DNA from: Strongyloides papillosus
Lineage: Eukaryota; Nematoda; Chromadorea; Rhabditida; Strongyloididae
Assembly: GCA_005656395.1 (NCBI GenBank)
Contig: SRSI01000038.1
Coordinates: 806,001-870,000 of the forward strand
Length of the DNA stretch: 64,000 nt
Direction: 5' to 3'
The notes beneath the pieces are model-generated. The model did no database searches. It was not told the origin of the DNA and was given only the letters and a program-made list of their open reading frames with translations. Shown here piece after piece: positions 22,845 through 32,544 of the stretch (positions are counted from its first letter, which is position 1; the number at the start of each line of letters is the position of its first letter). Both the position numbers and the translations under genes were made by a program.

Positions 22845-23790
22845 TTGAGAAGCTACTAAAAAGATTGGATGATTCTTTCAACGATAAAAATTTTTTATGA
22901 AGCACATCAGGTGTGTAAAATATTAAATTTAGAGTATCAAAGGATTTTGATAAACTTTCACAAATTCTCTGGTCAGGTTTAACAAGACTTTTTGAGAAGG
23001 GTGAACTTTCGAGTGGTGAAGACTTGACATACCTCTACGTAGATTCATTAAAAGATGGCAAAATTCCATGTGACCAGAATATTTTGGCGAATTTCATCTA
23101 CCTCCTTAAAGCCGTTCCAAAGACGGTAGCAGCGAATTGTCTAGATGATAAAAACATTGATAACAGAAATAAGATGATTGGAAATTTCATCAATTACACA
23201 AAAGTTGTGGCACAGACAGAGACTGAGAAACACCGTGGTATGGAGGATGCATTTATTACTCTTGGAAAACAATTAGCTGAGGAAGGAAATTACGTTTCGG
23301 CGAAGAATCAATTTATGATAGGAAATGACGGCAAAGAAGTTGCTGATATGTTGTTGAAGATAACAAAAGGAGACACAACATTAGAATATGAAAAATATTT
23401 GTTGCGTGCAATTTTTCGTTTATTGTGTATGAAGAAGGTTCAAGTTGCATCGGTTGTTTTGAAGACATACATGACAAGTCATGTTTTATTTAACCAACAA
23501 AAACCGGCATATGCCTCATAAGTTGGTAATTTCTTGTCGTTATTTATTGCATGTTTGGAGGGGAAGTACTTGGAGCAAACGTTAACATTAATTAAGAGAA
23601 CGGAATGTACTTATTGTTTAGTTAATGATGGAGATAAATATATTAATAGAATTATGGAAGTTTTTTACAATATAAAGAAGGAGAAGTCTAATTCAAGGGG
23701 AATATTTTGCAGAATTTGATGAATATCTTTGGTGGTGATAAGAGTTGTAAGAAGTAAGGTGAGACTGTTGAGGTATTTAGTGATAGTTCT
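22845..23790 (+). pseudogene. GET4-like gene relic (tail-anchored protein targeting factor)
   Basis: GET4 is an alpha-helical-repeat protein that, with BAG6/GET5, hands tail-anchored membrane proteins to GET3 in the cytosol. The order of conserved segments is right: KLLKRLDDSF and YEAHQVCKIL (N-terminal helices, 22850-22925), GELSSGEDLTYLYVDSL (23000-23047), YVSAKNQFMIGNDG (about 23290-23335), VASVVLKTYMTSH (about 23446-23484), VGNFLSLFIACLEGKY, and GNILQNLMNIFGG at the C-terminus. Damage: a frameshift near 22960-22970, an in-frame TAA at 23519-23521 with homology continuing in the same frame, and a frameshift near 23695. The longest intact stretch is 165 codons (23024-23521). A functional copy would have to be elsewhere. 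Confidence 0.78.
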
Positions 23791-24383
23791 GTGGGTGACA
23801 AGGGTATCTTATGAAAAACACCAAATATCCATAATATGGAGGGTATGACGGGTAAGCTGTTTGAATACTTTGAAGACTGCCATGAGGAGATTTCTGATAA
23901 AAAGGAACCCAAAAAAAAAATTTAATTTAAGGAGCCGATAGAGAGTATCGGAGAACTTTTAATTGATAATGACGAGCTTGATTAATTAAAAAAATACATT
24001 TTTACCAGATAAAATTTTCTAAACAACTGCATTGTATTTTCTTATGTGCATAGATTATCTAAAAAATTTTTCTGAAAGCATTTATTTTAAAATTCAATAG
24101 TAGACAATACAAAACCTACACCATCTAAAATGTCATAGTTTTTTTTTAATGATATATCAACATAATGCAAAAGGTCATTTACGATTAGTTTGATAAATTA
24201 AAGTCAACTACAAAGAGTTTTACACATTCCCTAACGTCTTCTTAAATTTTATAGTGTTGACAGAACTCCTTACATTAAAGCTTATATATAGGTAAAAAAT
24301 TGTTCGTATAATCATACCTGTGACGATTTAATATATTGTGACTTCGTCATCGTTTTTTGATTGTATATTCTGTTCACAAAACT
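23791..24383. other. Intergenic DNA
   Basis: AT-rich with no recognisable coding region. It would hold the promoter of the spliced gene that begins at 24384. Confidence 0.4.
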
Positions 24384-24612
24384 ATGGCATCAAATATTTC
24401 TAGTGTGGAGGATCCATTTGTCATCGAAGTCCACATCAGACCAAACATCAACTCTACAAGCTCCAGTGATTTGAATCTCTCGCAATTGTCAACTGAAGTA
24501 ACTATAGAGTTTGATCCAAAGACTTTAATCAAGGACATGAGTAAAAAGATTTTGGGAAAATATAGACTAGAAAATTTGGCTAGTAGTAATTTTAAAGGTA
24601 GTTAACTATATT

Positions 24613-24704
24613 AGTTAGATTTTATTGTAATTTTGACTGGATTTTTGTATACATTAGAGGGAGCTTTTCCCAATTATAATTTTATTATTAATAAAATTTT
24701 TACT
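24613..24704 (+). repeat. 5' LTR (92 bp)
   Basis: By eye it is identical to 29002-29093. The tips are AGTTAG and TTTACT. A possible poly(A) motif AATAAA lies near its end. No obvious tRNA primer site follows it. Confidence 0.8.
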
Positions 24705-25265
24705 TCTGCAATGGAAGTTATATCGTCGAGTGAAATTTGTCCTAAAAGAGAGAGGTTGGAGCAACTCCATAAAGAATACAAGTCAGAAATGTGTAAAATA
24801 GAAGATTTGACTGTACATGAGATTCAAGAGCAAGCTATACATCAATTTCCTAGTTTCCCGAAAACCATGACAAAGAGAGCGGTAATTTTTTTATATCTCA
24901 CCTGGAAGTTCGGGGGTGCTGCATCTCAGTTATGTTGGAATAACGAAATTATGAACATTCGAGAATTATCATCAATTTCAAAGACTAAAATAATGGCTGC
25001 TGACAATCAAAGTACTATGTCTACACTCCCTTGGAATACTCCACCATATGATAAGAAAGTTCAATTTAAAAATTGGTTGGAGATTCTGGAGACTGATTTT
25101 TTACTCCATGATTTGGAAGATGATAGAAAGAAGAAAATGATTCTACGTATGAAGTTAGGTGTGGAATTGTTAGCTGAAATCCCCAACACCACTAATAATG
25201 AGTCCTATAGTGCTTATAAGGAAAGACTCATTGAACATTTTCCAAAAGGAAAAAGTCAAGAGGAT

Positions 25266-26805
25266 TAGACATGGGCGGGTCGGTAAATTTTTCGACCCGG
25301 GGTCGGTCGGTTTAGGGTCGCTTTTTAAAATCGACCCGGGTCGACCCAAATCGACCCGTTAAACTAGTAGCATATACCCCTTTAAAAAACATAATTTTAT
25401 TATAATTAAAGAAAATTTTCTATTAATAAAAATATTACAATATATAAATTATAAATGACCCTTTAAAACTAATAAATTGTTCAAATTCTTAGTAGTTAAA
25501 TTAGTTCGTCGACAATTTCTAATATATAATAGTGTTGAACTCTCAGATTTGATGTTAGTTGACTTTATTATTCTTAATTTTTGATAATTGACTATGTAAA
25601 TTAGGTGCTGATAACTTTACTAAACTCCAAAAATGGCCAATATTAATTTCAGAACTAATATTTTTAATATGGTACACACAAAAAATAAAAAGGACAAATT
25701 TTGACAAATCTATCTATAATGCAAAAAAATGTCCCACCATTTTAAAAAATTCAATATCATTTAAATTTTATAAATATCAAGCGACAACAAAAATTTTAAA
25801 ACGACGCAAAATATTTGGTTGTCGCTTACTTTTTGCCGTTTTTATACAAAGATATATATGTTTGACTTTTAAATTAATGTGAATTTTTTTAATTTTGATA
25901 TTTTTTATGACATTATGCTCATTTAGATCTTAACTTGTTTTTTTATTTTATAAAACATGATATTAAAAGTCAATTTCGTGTAAAATTATTGGTGTTTTAA
26001 TAAAGATCATTATTCTAAACAATCTACTAACAACAAAAAGTTTAAAAATTTCATAAAAATAACAATGAAAAGCAATAATTATTTACTCACACAAAGTATT
26101 ATTAATTAAAAAGCATTATTTTAGTATTCGTTCTTATTTTAAATTAAAATATTTAAAAGTTATATTTTTTACTATAAATAAAAATCTATATTATTTTATA
26201 ACTTTTCATAAGTTTGATTTTTAAAGATGATTTTTATAAGACATTATGGAAAAAATTTAGAGAATCAAATGTGAAAATTTCATGAAATACAATTTATAAT
26301 AATTTAAACTATTTCAAAAATATTAAAAAAATGTGCTGTAATATGTTAAAAATGTTTTTTATAAAAGTTTTTGTAATTTTACATAAAATTAAATTCTAAT
26401 CATGTATTTTAAAATAGATTGTAGAAAACAACTTGTATTCTAAAATAAAAATAGTATACTATAAAAATAGAAACTTATTTTAATAATTCCCTAACTATTG
26501 TTTTAATTTTTATAAACGAAATAATTGCGATAAAATTAGTCGTAAATTAAGAAAATTCAAATTTTTTTAGGTGGGACAAATTGTTACATTTTATGCAAAC
26601 CTGTGTCCTTTTTATTTTTTGTGTGTAGAGACAATTATTATTTCACTAACAGATTAATTTTTCAAAGTTGTCTGTAAATAGTATAAAACCGACCCTAAAA
26701 TTTTTTGTAATTTTGCATCGACCCTAAAATTTGGGGTCGACCCTTAAAAATTGGTCAGGGGTCGACCCATTTTCAAGGGTCGACCAGGGTCGGATCCCAT
26801 GTCTA
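25266..26805. mobile_element. hAT-like element inside gag
   Basis: Inverted tips TAGACATGGG (25266-25275) and CCCATGTCTA (26796-26805). A perfect 8-bp target duplication AAGAGGAT flanks it (25258-25265, 26806-26813). Subterminal arrays of GGGTCGAC/GACCC words lie on both sides (about 25275-25360 and 26690-26795), as in hAT transposase-binding regions. No transposase is present. It contains another, later insertion at 25673-26627. Confidence 0.87.
25673..26627. mobile_element. Complete TA-flanked TIR element nested in the hAT element
   Basis: Inverted tips CACACAAAAAATAAAAAGGA at both ends, with TA on both sides (25673-25674 and 26626-26627), fit a Tc1/mariner-type non-autonomous element. GGTGGGACA lies inside both ends. 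The 950-bp interior has no ORF. Fragments of the family are at 3313-3589, about 5140-5190, 8945-9106 and 14190-14470, so this copy serves as the reference. Confidence 0.75.
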
Positions 26806-27314
26806 AAGAGGATTATCAGTACATGCTTGCTGCTACATCTATGGAATGGTCTGTAAAGGGCTTGGAGGATGTTGTATCACTTATCAAGAAAGCTCATCCA
26901 AACGACTCTTCAATACTTCAAGGCGCTGTGTTATTGTTACAAATGAGGAAGGTGGTTAAGGATCTACCATTGCTGAGAGAGATGGAGCACTGGAAAAATG
27001 AATCAATTCATGAGATCAAAGATCGTATGGAGAAGGAGATTTATCGTATGCCACATGGAAAACAACACCAGAAGAGAAAGATGACCTGTTTCCACTGCAA
27101 TTTTCCAGGTCATGTTGAAGCTAACTGTGATAGGAAGAGACGCGGACTCCCTCCAGGAGACTATGTAAAGAAGAAGGAGGAAGAGAGACGGACCAAGCCA
27201 TTTGTGAAGGAAGAACTTCAAATTAATAGAATCTCTGTCCCTCTCCAATCCTCACGTGAAATCACCAAAGGGAATTTGCAGTATTAAAAGGCAAAGAAAA
27301 GGGTATCTGTACTG

Positions 27315-28808
27315 ATGGACACTGGATCTGACTTAAATGTGATTCATCAAAGACTGGTTGACGAGTTGCAGTTACCGGTTAGTAATCAAAAAATTTGTTT
27401 CAAAGCGTTGGATGTATCATTGTCAGCATTCTATGTCACTGACAATCTTGAATTAAATTTTGGTGATGATAATGATGTGGTTATATTGAAGGCACCAATT
27501 CTTATAAGAGAACCCACTGAAGACATTATCATGTCAAATGCGGCTGTCGAGCTACTCAAAAAAAGGCAGAGAGAGATGATAACATTAGAAAAAATGTTTG
27601 GTAGAAAGTTTCCGGAGTTGTCTTTAGAAGATCATCAATATCCGTCTTCATCCAAGCTTGTCTGCCCAAAATTAGAATTTATGTACAATGAATTGCCAAG
27701 ATTTGATAGATACTACATTTCTCCTAAAGTCAAGGACGAACTGAGACCTCAAATTGATGAGATGTTAGCCAAAGACATTTTTGAAATTGTTTCGGATGAT
27801 GAAGAGGAGGGACATTATGTTAATGCAGTCGCCTCTTTGGAGGGGGAAGACAATATTGTTGAGGAAATTTTTGATGCATTACATATTGGGACCAACCATG
27901 CTTGTCTAGGATCTGTGAAACAGGCAGTACTAGTACGCTTGAAGGGTATGATGATGAGTCCAACTCAAATCAATAATGTGATGAAAAAGTTTTGTAGAAA
28001 ACTGTTGGATTGTGAGGTCTGTCTTAAGAATAATGATATTGTACGTAAGAAACCGGAGAGCGAGGTCATCACCTATCCTTTTCAACAGGTTGAGATGGAC
28101 ATCACCAAAATTGAAGATCGTTATGTACTTGGAATAGTTGACAAATTTTCCAAGTTTAAAATCTATGAACTGTTATGTAGAATGACTGGAGATGCAATTC
28201 TTAAGGCATTCAAGAAATCTGTGGTGTTTAGGTATGGATTGCCTAAAATGGTAAAAACTGATTGTGCAATGAGTTTCACTAAGGGAAAATTTGCTAAGTA
28301 CCTGATGGAGAATCATGTAATTCACAATACTGCAATACCTTATGAACATTCTACAAATCAAGTGGTGGAAAGATCATTCCGTCAACTACAACTGGCCATC
28401 CGTAAGGCTAATGCAAATAAGACTAGTGGATGGAAAGAAGAATTTCAGAAAGTTGTACTGGAGATGAACTTAATTCCTGGAGAAGATGGATTTACTCCTT
28501 ATGATATTCTTCATCGTTTTACTCCAAGAAAAGCTTTTGACAATAAATTTGATCTTAATCATCATCATGGATCAAATATTGCTGTACATGCTCGAGAAAT
28601 ACTTAATAAAATCAAAAATGAACCCACCAAAGTTGTTTTGAAGAGTGCTTTTAACAAAAGACAAGGAAAATTAAGTTCACGAAATAAAATAGTTAAGAAA
28701 GTCCTCTCTGATGATATTATGGGATCTCACGTTTCTTGTGATACTGGTAATGGTAATGAGGATTCTAATATATTCAAACTTAGAATCTTAGATAAGAAAT
28801 CTATGTAA
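27315..28808 (+). CDS. Protease-integrase polyprotein without reverse transcriptase
   Basis: This 497-codon frame is in the same frame as gag, after one TAA. Residues 2-8 are the retropepsin active site DTGSDLN. Residues 127-158 (ELPRFDRYYISPKV to AKDIFEIV) match the short region just ahead of a Ty3-type RT. At about residue 159 the frame passes to integrase without any RT palm motif. An HHCC-like zinc region follows (H190, H195, C233, C236), then catalytic D262, D316 and E352, giving a D-53-D-35-E spacing. About 500-600 residues of RT/RNase H expected from the family are missing, with no stop or frameshift. Retropepsin and integrase could be functional. The frame might be expressed by stop read-through; that is inference. 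Confidence 0.8.
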   Translation: MDTGSDLNVIHQRLVDELQLPVSNQKICFKALDVSLSAFYVTDNLELNFGDDNDVVILKAPILIREPTEDIIMSNAAVELLKKRQREMITLEKMFGRKFPELSLEDHQYPSSSKLVCPKLEFMYNELPRFDRYYISPKVKDELRPQIDEMLAKDIFEIVSDDEEEGHYVNAVASLEGEDNIVEEIFDALHIGTNHACLGSVKQAVLVRLKGMMMSPTQINNVMKKFCRKLLDCEVCLKNNDIVRKKPESEVITYPFQQVEMDITKIEDRYVLGIVDKFSKFKIYELLCRMTGDAILKAFKKSVVFRYGLPKMVKTDCAMSFTKGKFAKYLMENHVIHNTAIPYEHSTNQVVERSFRQLQLAIRKANANKTSGWKEEFQKVVLEMNLIPGEDGFTPYDILHRFTPRKAFDNKFDLNHHHGSNIAVHAREILNKIKNEPTKVVLKSAFNKRQGKLSSRNKIVKKVLSDDIMGSHVSCDTGNGNEDSNIFKLRILDKKSM

Positions 28809-28990
28809 TTTTTTATGTCTGTTTAATAGTGTAATGTCATTATGTTTTACTATAGTCATCTTTTTTTATTGTATCCTACATTCTTAGTCAATGTCATTAT
28901 ATCTTTTATTCTTGTTTGTCCTCGACTCCTGCAAGATTCATGGAAAAGTTACTGTTACTGGAGGTAACTTACATGGGTTGCGCTTCTTTT

Positions 28991-29001
28991 AAAGGGGGAA
29001 G
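28991..29001 (+). other. Polypurine tract
   Basis: AAAGGGGGAAG lies immediately upstream of the 3' LTR, the usual primer site for plus-strand DNA synthesis in LTR elements. Confidence 0.75.
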
Positions 29002-29093
29002 AGTTAGATTTTATTGTAATTTTGACTGGATTTTTGTATACATTAGAGGGAGCTTTTCCCAATTATAATTTTATTATTAATAAAATTTTTACT
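29002..29093 (+). repeat. 3' LTR (92 bp)
   Basis: Appears identical to the 5' LTR at 24613-24704 and is followed by the target copy ATATT. Confidence 0.8.
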
Positions 29094-29949
29094 ATATTGT
29101 AAATTTTTATTTTTTTATAGTATTTCTTCAACACTCAAATTTGGAGTATTATCCATTGGATTCATTTTTTTCGGATATGAATGCCGAAATTGCTACTGTT
29201 CGTCATTCATTTGAAAACATACGGACAATAAAAATCTTTGTCCCTATGTAAGTTTTTAAATTTTTTTTAATTAACCTTTCTCGTTTATTATAGAGAAATC
29301 TTCGATCGTATTATGATAGCAAAAGTGGAAGGAATGCGTGGTGTTATTATGAAACATTTATCTTCGAAAATTAGCGACGTAGTGTCTCAATTACCAGTTT
29401 CAACTATTCTGATAAGTGTTTTAAATAGTTTCTTTTACATCATATGATTTGTTCAGAGTCTATATAGTGAACTAAGAAGCTGTCCCCTTCAACAACACTC
29501 AATAGAATCTTTCTTTCAGTTGAATGAAGTGATTCTACAAACAGCCCAACCAAATCTTCAGACATTTTCTTGATTTAATGAGGAAGTACCACAGACAAAT
29601 CAACTAAATGTTCGACGGACGAGTAGAAATTCTGTACCCATATTAAGTAACAGTGAATCCGAATCTGACGACGACAGAAGAAGAACCATAAGGTTTAAAG
29701 ATGAAGAAATTAGTCTCCTTACAAAATGGTTTAGAGAGAAAAATGGAGAAATTCCAATAAAACGAGAATTTCGAATTTAGACGGATCAACTAAACTGTTT
29801 GTCCGGTCCCAATGGAGAGAAAAAATAAGGTCATGGAATATAGTAGGCTAGTTTAAAAAAAATGGAGGAGAGAAAGGAAAACAAATGCTTAAAAAAAGTT
29901 TTTTAATTGTGCATATTTTGCAAATAATTTTTTTACTTTGTCTTACTAT

Positions 29950-29995
29950 TTGTATATAACCAGACGTGACATGCCGAAGGCAGGTCTAAGACTGA
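29950..29995 (+). mobile_element. Isolated Helitron 3' end
   Basis: Contains the family hairpin with a changed stem (GACATGCC, GAA, GGCAGGTC), then TAAGA and a terminal CTGA (CTRR rule), followed by T. Upstream sequence does not resemble the other copies and no TC end is recognised, so the extent of the element on the left is unknown. A Helitron carrying unrelated DNA is possible. Confidence 0.5.
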
Positions 29996-30033
29996 TTTTA
30001 CAAAAAAATTTACAATTTAAAAGTCAAAAATTA

Positions 30034-30241
30034 ATGATGCCAATTCCAGCATCAATGAGACAGAAGCAAAAAAGAATACTTGGTAAGTAACATATAAAAT
30101 ATTAATAATTCTTTTCCAGAAATGTTTGAAAACCTACGTATGAATGAAAGACAGAAGACGGATGAGAAGCTCTTCAAAATAGCTGAGAAGAAATATCTCA
30201 AACAAAAGAGGGAAAAGAATAAAAAAGAAAAGAAAAAATAA
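30034..30241 (+). CDS. Small spliced basic protein, 56 residues
   Basis: Exon 1 is 30034-30082 and exon 2 is 30120-30241, joined across a 37-nt intron with canonical GTAAGT donor and TTTTCCAG acceptor. The joined frame is open for 56 codons and ends in TAA. Residues 9-40 are an amphipathic helix-like stretch (MFENLRMNERQKTDEKLF); the tail is nearly all Lys with some Glu (KQKREKNKKEKKK). There are two adjacent ATG codons at the start. No family is recognised. It may be the last exons of a larger gene cut by the Helitron end at 29995, or a complete small nucleic-acid-binding protein. Confidence 0.45.
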
Positions 30242-30782
30242 AGAAGAAGAAGTAGAAGTTCAAAAAGGATGGATGGAAGAACAAAAAAGGGAGGAGATCC
30301 CACGCCCGTCTTCCCTCTATTTTCAACATTAACTATAAAGGAAACATAGGAAAAATGGTTACAATACATAAAAAATAAATAAAAATTTTATTTTTTTTAA
30401 ATATGTTAATTTAATTATAAAGTGAAAATAAAAATTTTAATTTCTTAGTATTTTTTTCACTCAAAAATTTTAATGACATATTTTGCATATAGATTTTGTT
30501 TTGTATGCAATTAACATACTTGAAAATAGATTAACACATAATATATATTTTTTATAAAATTTGTTATATTTTACATACTTTACCTGAAACATACATATAA
30601 TATTGTGTTAATATATTTATTAAATTTATAGCATTTATTTAGAATTAAAAGAACAAACATGTATATGTTTTTTTAATATAAAACTATTTAACATACTATT
30701 TTATAAATTAAGACATTAATATATAAATAAAATACTGAAATAATTTCTACCATTTTTTTACAAAATTGTTAAATATGACATA
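30242..30782. other. Very AT-rich spacer
   Basis: No ORF, tRNA or repeat boundary is seen. Confidence 0.5.
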
Positions 30783-31844
30783 CAAAAATAGAAAAAAGCA
30801 GGAAAAATAACACTAAAATTGACATAAATTGTTTTTAAGATAAGCTGTAAACTTCGTGATAGTCACATTTTTTAAGTTAGACTTAAATCTATATAAAAAA
30901 CTATATCAACTTAGTTTTATAAAGTTTTAATAAAGTAATATCTATCTAACTTTTTAATTTCTACGAAAAAAATGATCATCACTTATTGACTCATAACTTT
31001 GCTAATTCTTTATTAATCTAAATTCTATTAAGTTTTTTCCTTATTTCTGACTTTTACATTTCAAATAAGTTAAAAGCTAAAAAAATCCATTCACTTTTAC
31101 AAAAGTAATCTAAAAGACAAAACTATGCAAAAAATTGCCCAAAAAAATAGTATTTTATAAATGTAACTTGACCACTTATAGATCAAAAGTTTGAAAACCC
31201 ATTTTTCGCACTAAGTTGAAAAAAAATACATCAAATGACTATTTGTTCATAAAATTTGATCAAGTTTCAGGAAAGTTATGCTGAAGACAAAACTGATTTT
31301 TGTAAAAAAAATGAAAAAAAGGCAAAAAAGTTAACATTCAAATTAACATAACTTCTTTTGTTGTTAAGCTATAGACTTCGTTAGACTCTAATTTTTTAGC
31401 TAGACGTAGATCTCTAAAACGGATACTATTTTTTTTGATTTTATCAAGTTTTGATTAATTTACAGCTGTTTAAATTTTAAATCTTTTTTTCAAAATAGTC
31501 ACCACTCTTTAGATCATAATTTAGCCAATTATTGTTCAACCTTAATACTATTATGTTTCCGAACTATTCTGGAAGTGTATCTTTTAAATGACATACTAAT
31601 CAAATTTTTTTATTTACTTTGAAGAAAGGTATTCTCTGAACAAAACCATACTAAAAAGGGGGTCAAAAAAGGGTTTTTTGAAGAATAACTTGGCCAAATT
31701 CTGGCCAAAAATTTATAAAACCGGTCCAGCTCCTCTAGTTAAAAAATAACACATCTTTTGGCTATTTACCCATAAAAATCGGTTGAATTTGAAGAGAGTT
31801 ATGAGTGAGACAAATTTTTTTCTCTTATTTCTTTTTGGTATAGA
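30783..31844 (-). mobile_element. Helitron-like element, copy 4, lacking its 3' end
   Basis: On the minus strand it starts TCTATACC at 31844 after an A and runs through about two ~525-bp units. Similarity ends near 30783. No hairpin or CTRR end is found, so it is 3'-truncated. Confidence 0.65.
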
Positions 31845-32540
31845 TTAGAAATATTGTAATAATCTAACTTACCAAACCTTATGTTGAAAGTAAACCAATG
31901 TAAAGAAACTTTTTATTTAGAGTGATTTGCTACAAAATGACAAAAACATAAAAAAATAACAAAACAGTTACTCATCTACGCCATGTTACGGTTTCTTACT
32001 ATCTATAGTTATTATAATACACAAAAAACTAAAACGGTCTGTTAGATCGACCTATATGCAAAACAATATAGACTGCACGAGCAGTTTATTAGACCCTCCT
32101 CTCAAAATTAATAAAAATGCAAAAGAGCAGTTTAATATAAAAAAAAATGTATGAAACTAACATAAGCATTTTTCCATGAATTGATAATATGCAGTTTATA
32201 ACTTTTTTCAAAATGTTACTTTTATATAAAATTCATGTGTCAGTTTCATATAAATTTTTTGATGTAGTTTTATAAAAGAATGCTTTATGTTGGTTTATAT
32301 AAAAACATATTATTTTTTAATCAATTATAGATTTTAACTTTATAAATAAAATTAAAAATAAAATTATCTACAAAATATAATAAATAAAATTTTTATTTAC
32401 TACAAGGTAAAAATACATAAAAAAAAATAATATAAACAACCAGTAAAAAACTTTTCAAAAAATTAAACAACCGGTTAAAAATAATAAATTCATCTAGTAT
32501 TATCTTTCATATTTTTTATTTTTTTTCAGCTTCATTCATC
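31845..32540. other. AT-rich spacer before the satellite array
   Basis: No gene or element is recognised. A slightly less AT-rich patch near 31975-32100 has no open frame. Confidence 0.4.
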
Positions 32541-32544
32541 CTGT

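Larger units (their letters stand above)
24711..27287 (+). pseudogene. Gag of the RT-less LTR element, interrupted by a hAT element
   Basis: Coding runs 24711-25265 and resumes at 26814-27287, about 342 codons in total. The ATG at 24711 comes just after the 5' LTR. The insertion plus one target copy is 1548 bp, a multiple of three, so both halves lie in the same frame, but the hAT tip brings a TAG at 25266-25268. The first half is a helical capsid-like region (FKNWLEILETDFLLHDL, LRMKLGVELLAEIP). The second half ends with a CCHC zinc knuckle CFHCNFPGHVEANC near 27089-27130 and a Lys/Arg-rich tail. The frame closes with a single TAA at 27285-27287, and pol continues in that same frame. Confidence 0.75.
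24613..29093 (+). mobile_element. Ty3-like LTR retrotransposon lacking reverse transcriptase, in a host intron
   Basis: Two LTRs of 92 bp (24613-24704, 29002-29093) look identical and have inverted AGT/ACT tips. A 5-bp target duplication ATATT flanks them (24608-24612, 29094-29098). A polypurine tract AAAGGGGGAAG precedes the 3' LTR. Between them are gag, protease and integrase but no reverse transcriptase or RNase H. A hAT element interrupts gag. Without the hAT insertion the element would be about 2.9 kb, very short for the class. LTR identity implies a recent insertion, so it was probably mobilised by enzymes from a relative. Confidence 0.82.
24384..29850 (+). pseudogene. Spliced gene of unknown function with homeodomain-like C-terminus, interrupted and decayed
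   Basis: Exon 1 is 24384-24597 (71 codons from MASNISSVEDPFVIEV, donor GTAGTT). Exon 2 is 29121-29247 (acceptor TTTTTTATAG, donor GTAAGT). A 46-nt intron follows (29248-29293) and exon 3 starts at 29294 (EIFDRIMIAKVEGMRG). A further segment opens near 29471 and holds an acidic stretch SESESDDDRRR followed by FKDEEISLLTKWFREKNGE. That segment and the sequence after its TAG at about 29778 (IRSWN, FKKNGG) have the spacing of a divergent homeodomain; this is a tentative reading. In-frame stops near 29574 and 29778 and a weak third donor (GATAAGT) indicate decay. Intron 1 carries a 4.5-kb LTR element; without it the intron is about 37 nt, matching the 37-nt intron at 30083. Confidence 0.5.

Noticed and set aside
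30052..30369. 105-codon minus-strand ORF rich in Phe and Leu
   Set aside because: It is antisense to the Lys-rich spliced gene at 30034-30241; its composition simply mirrors AAG/AAA codons.
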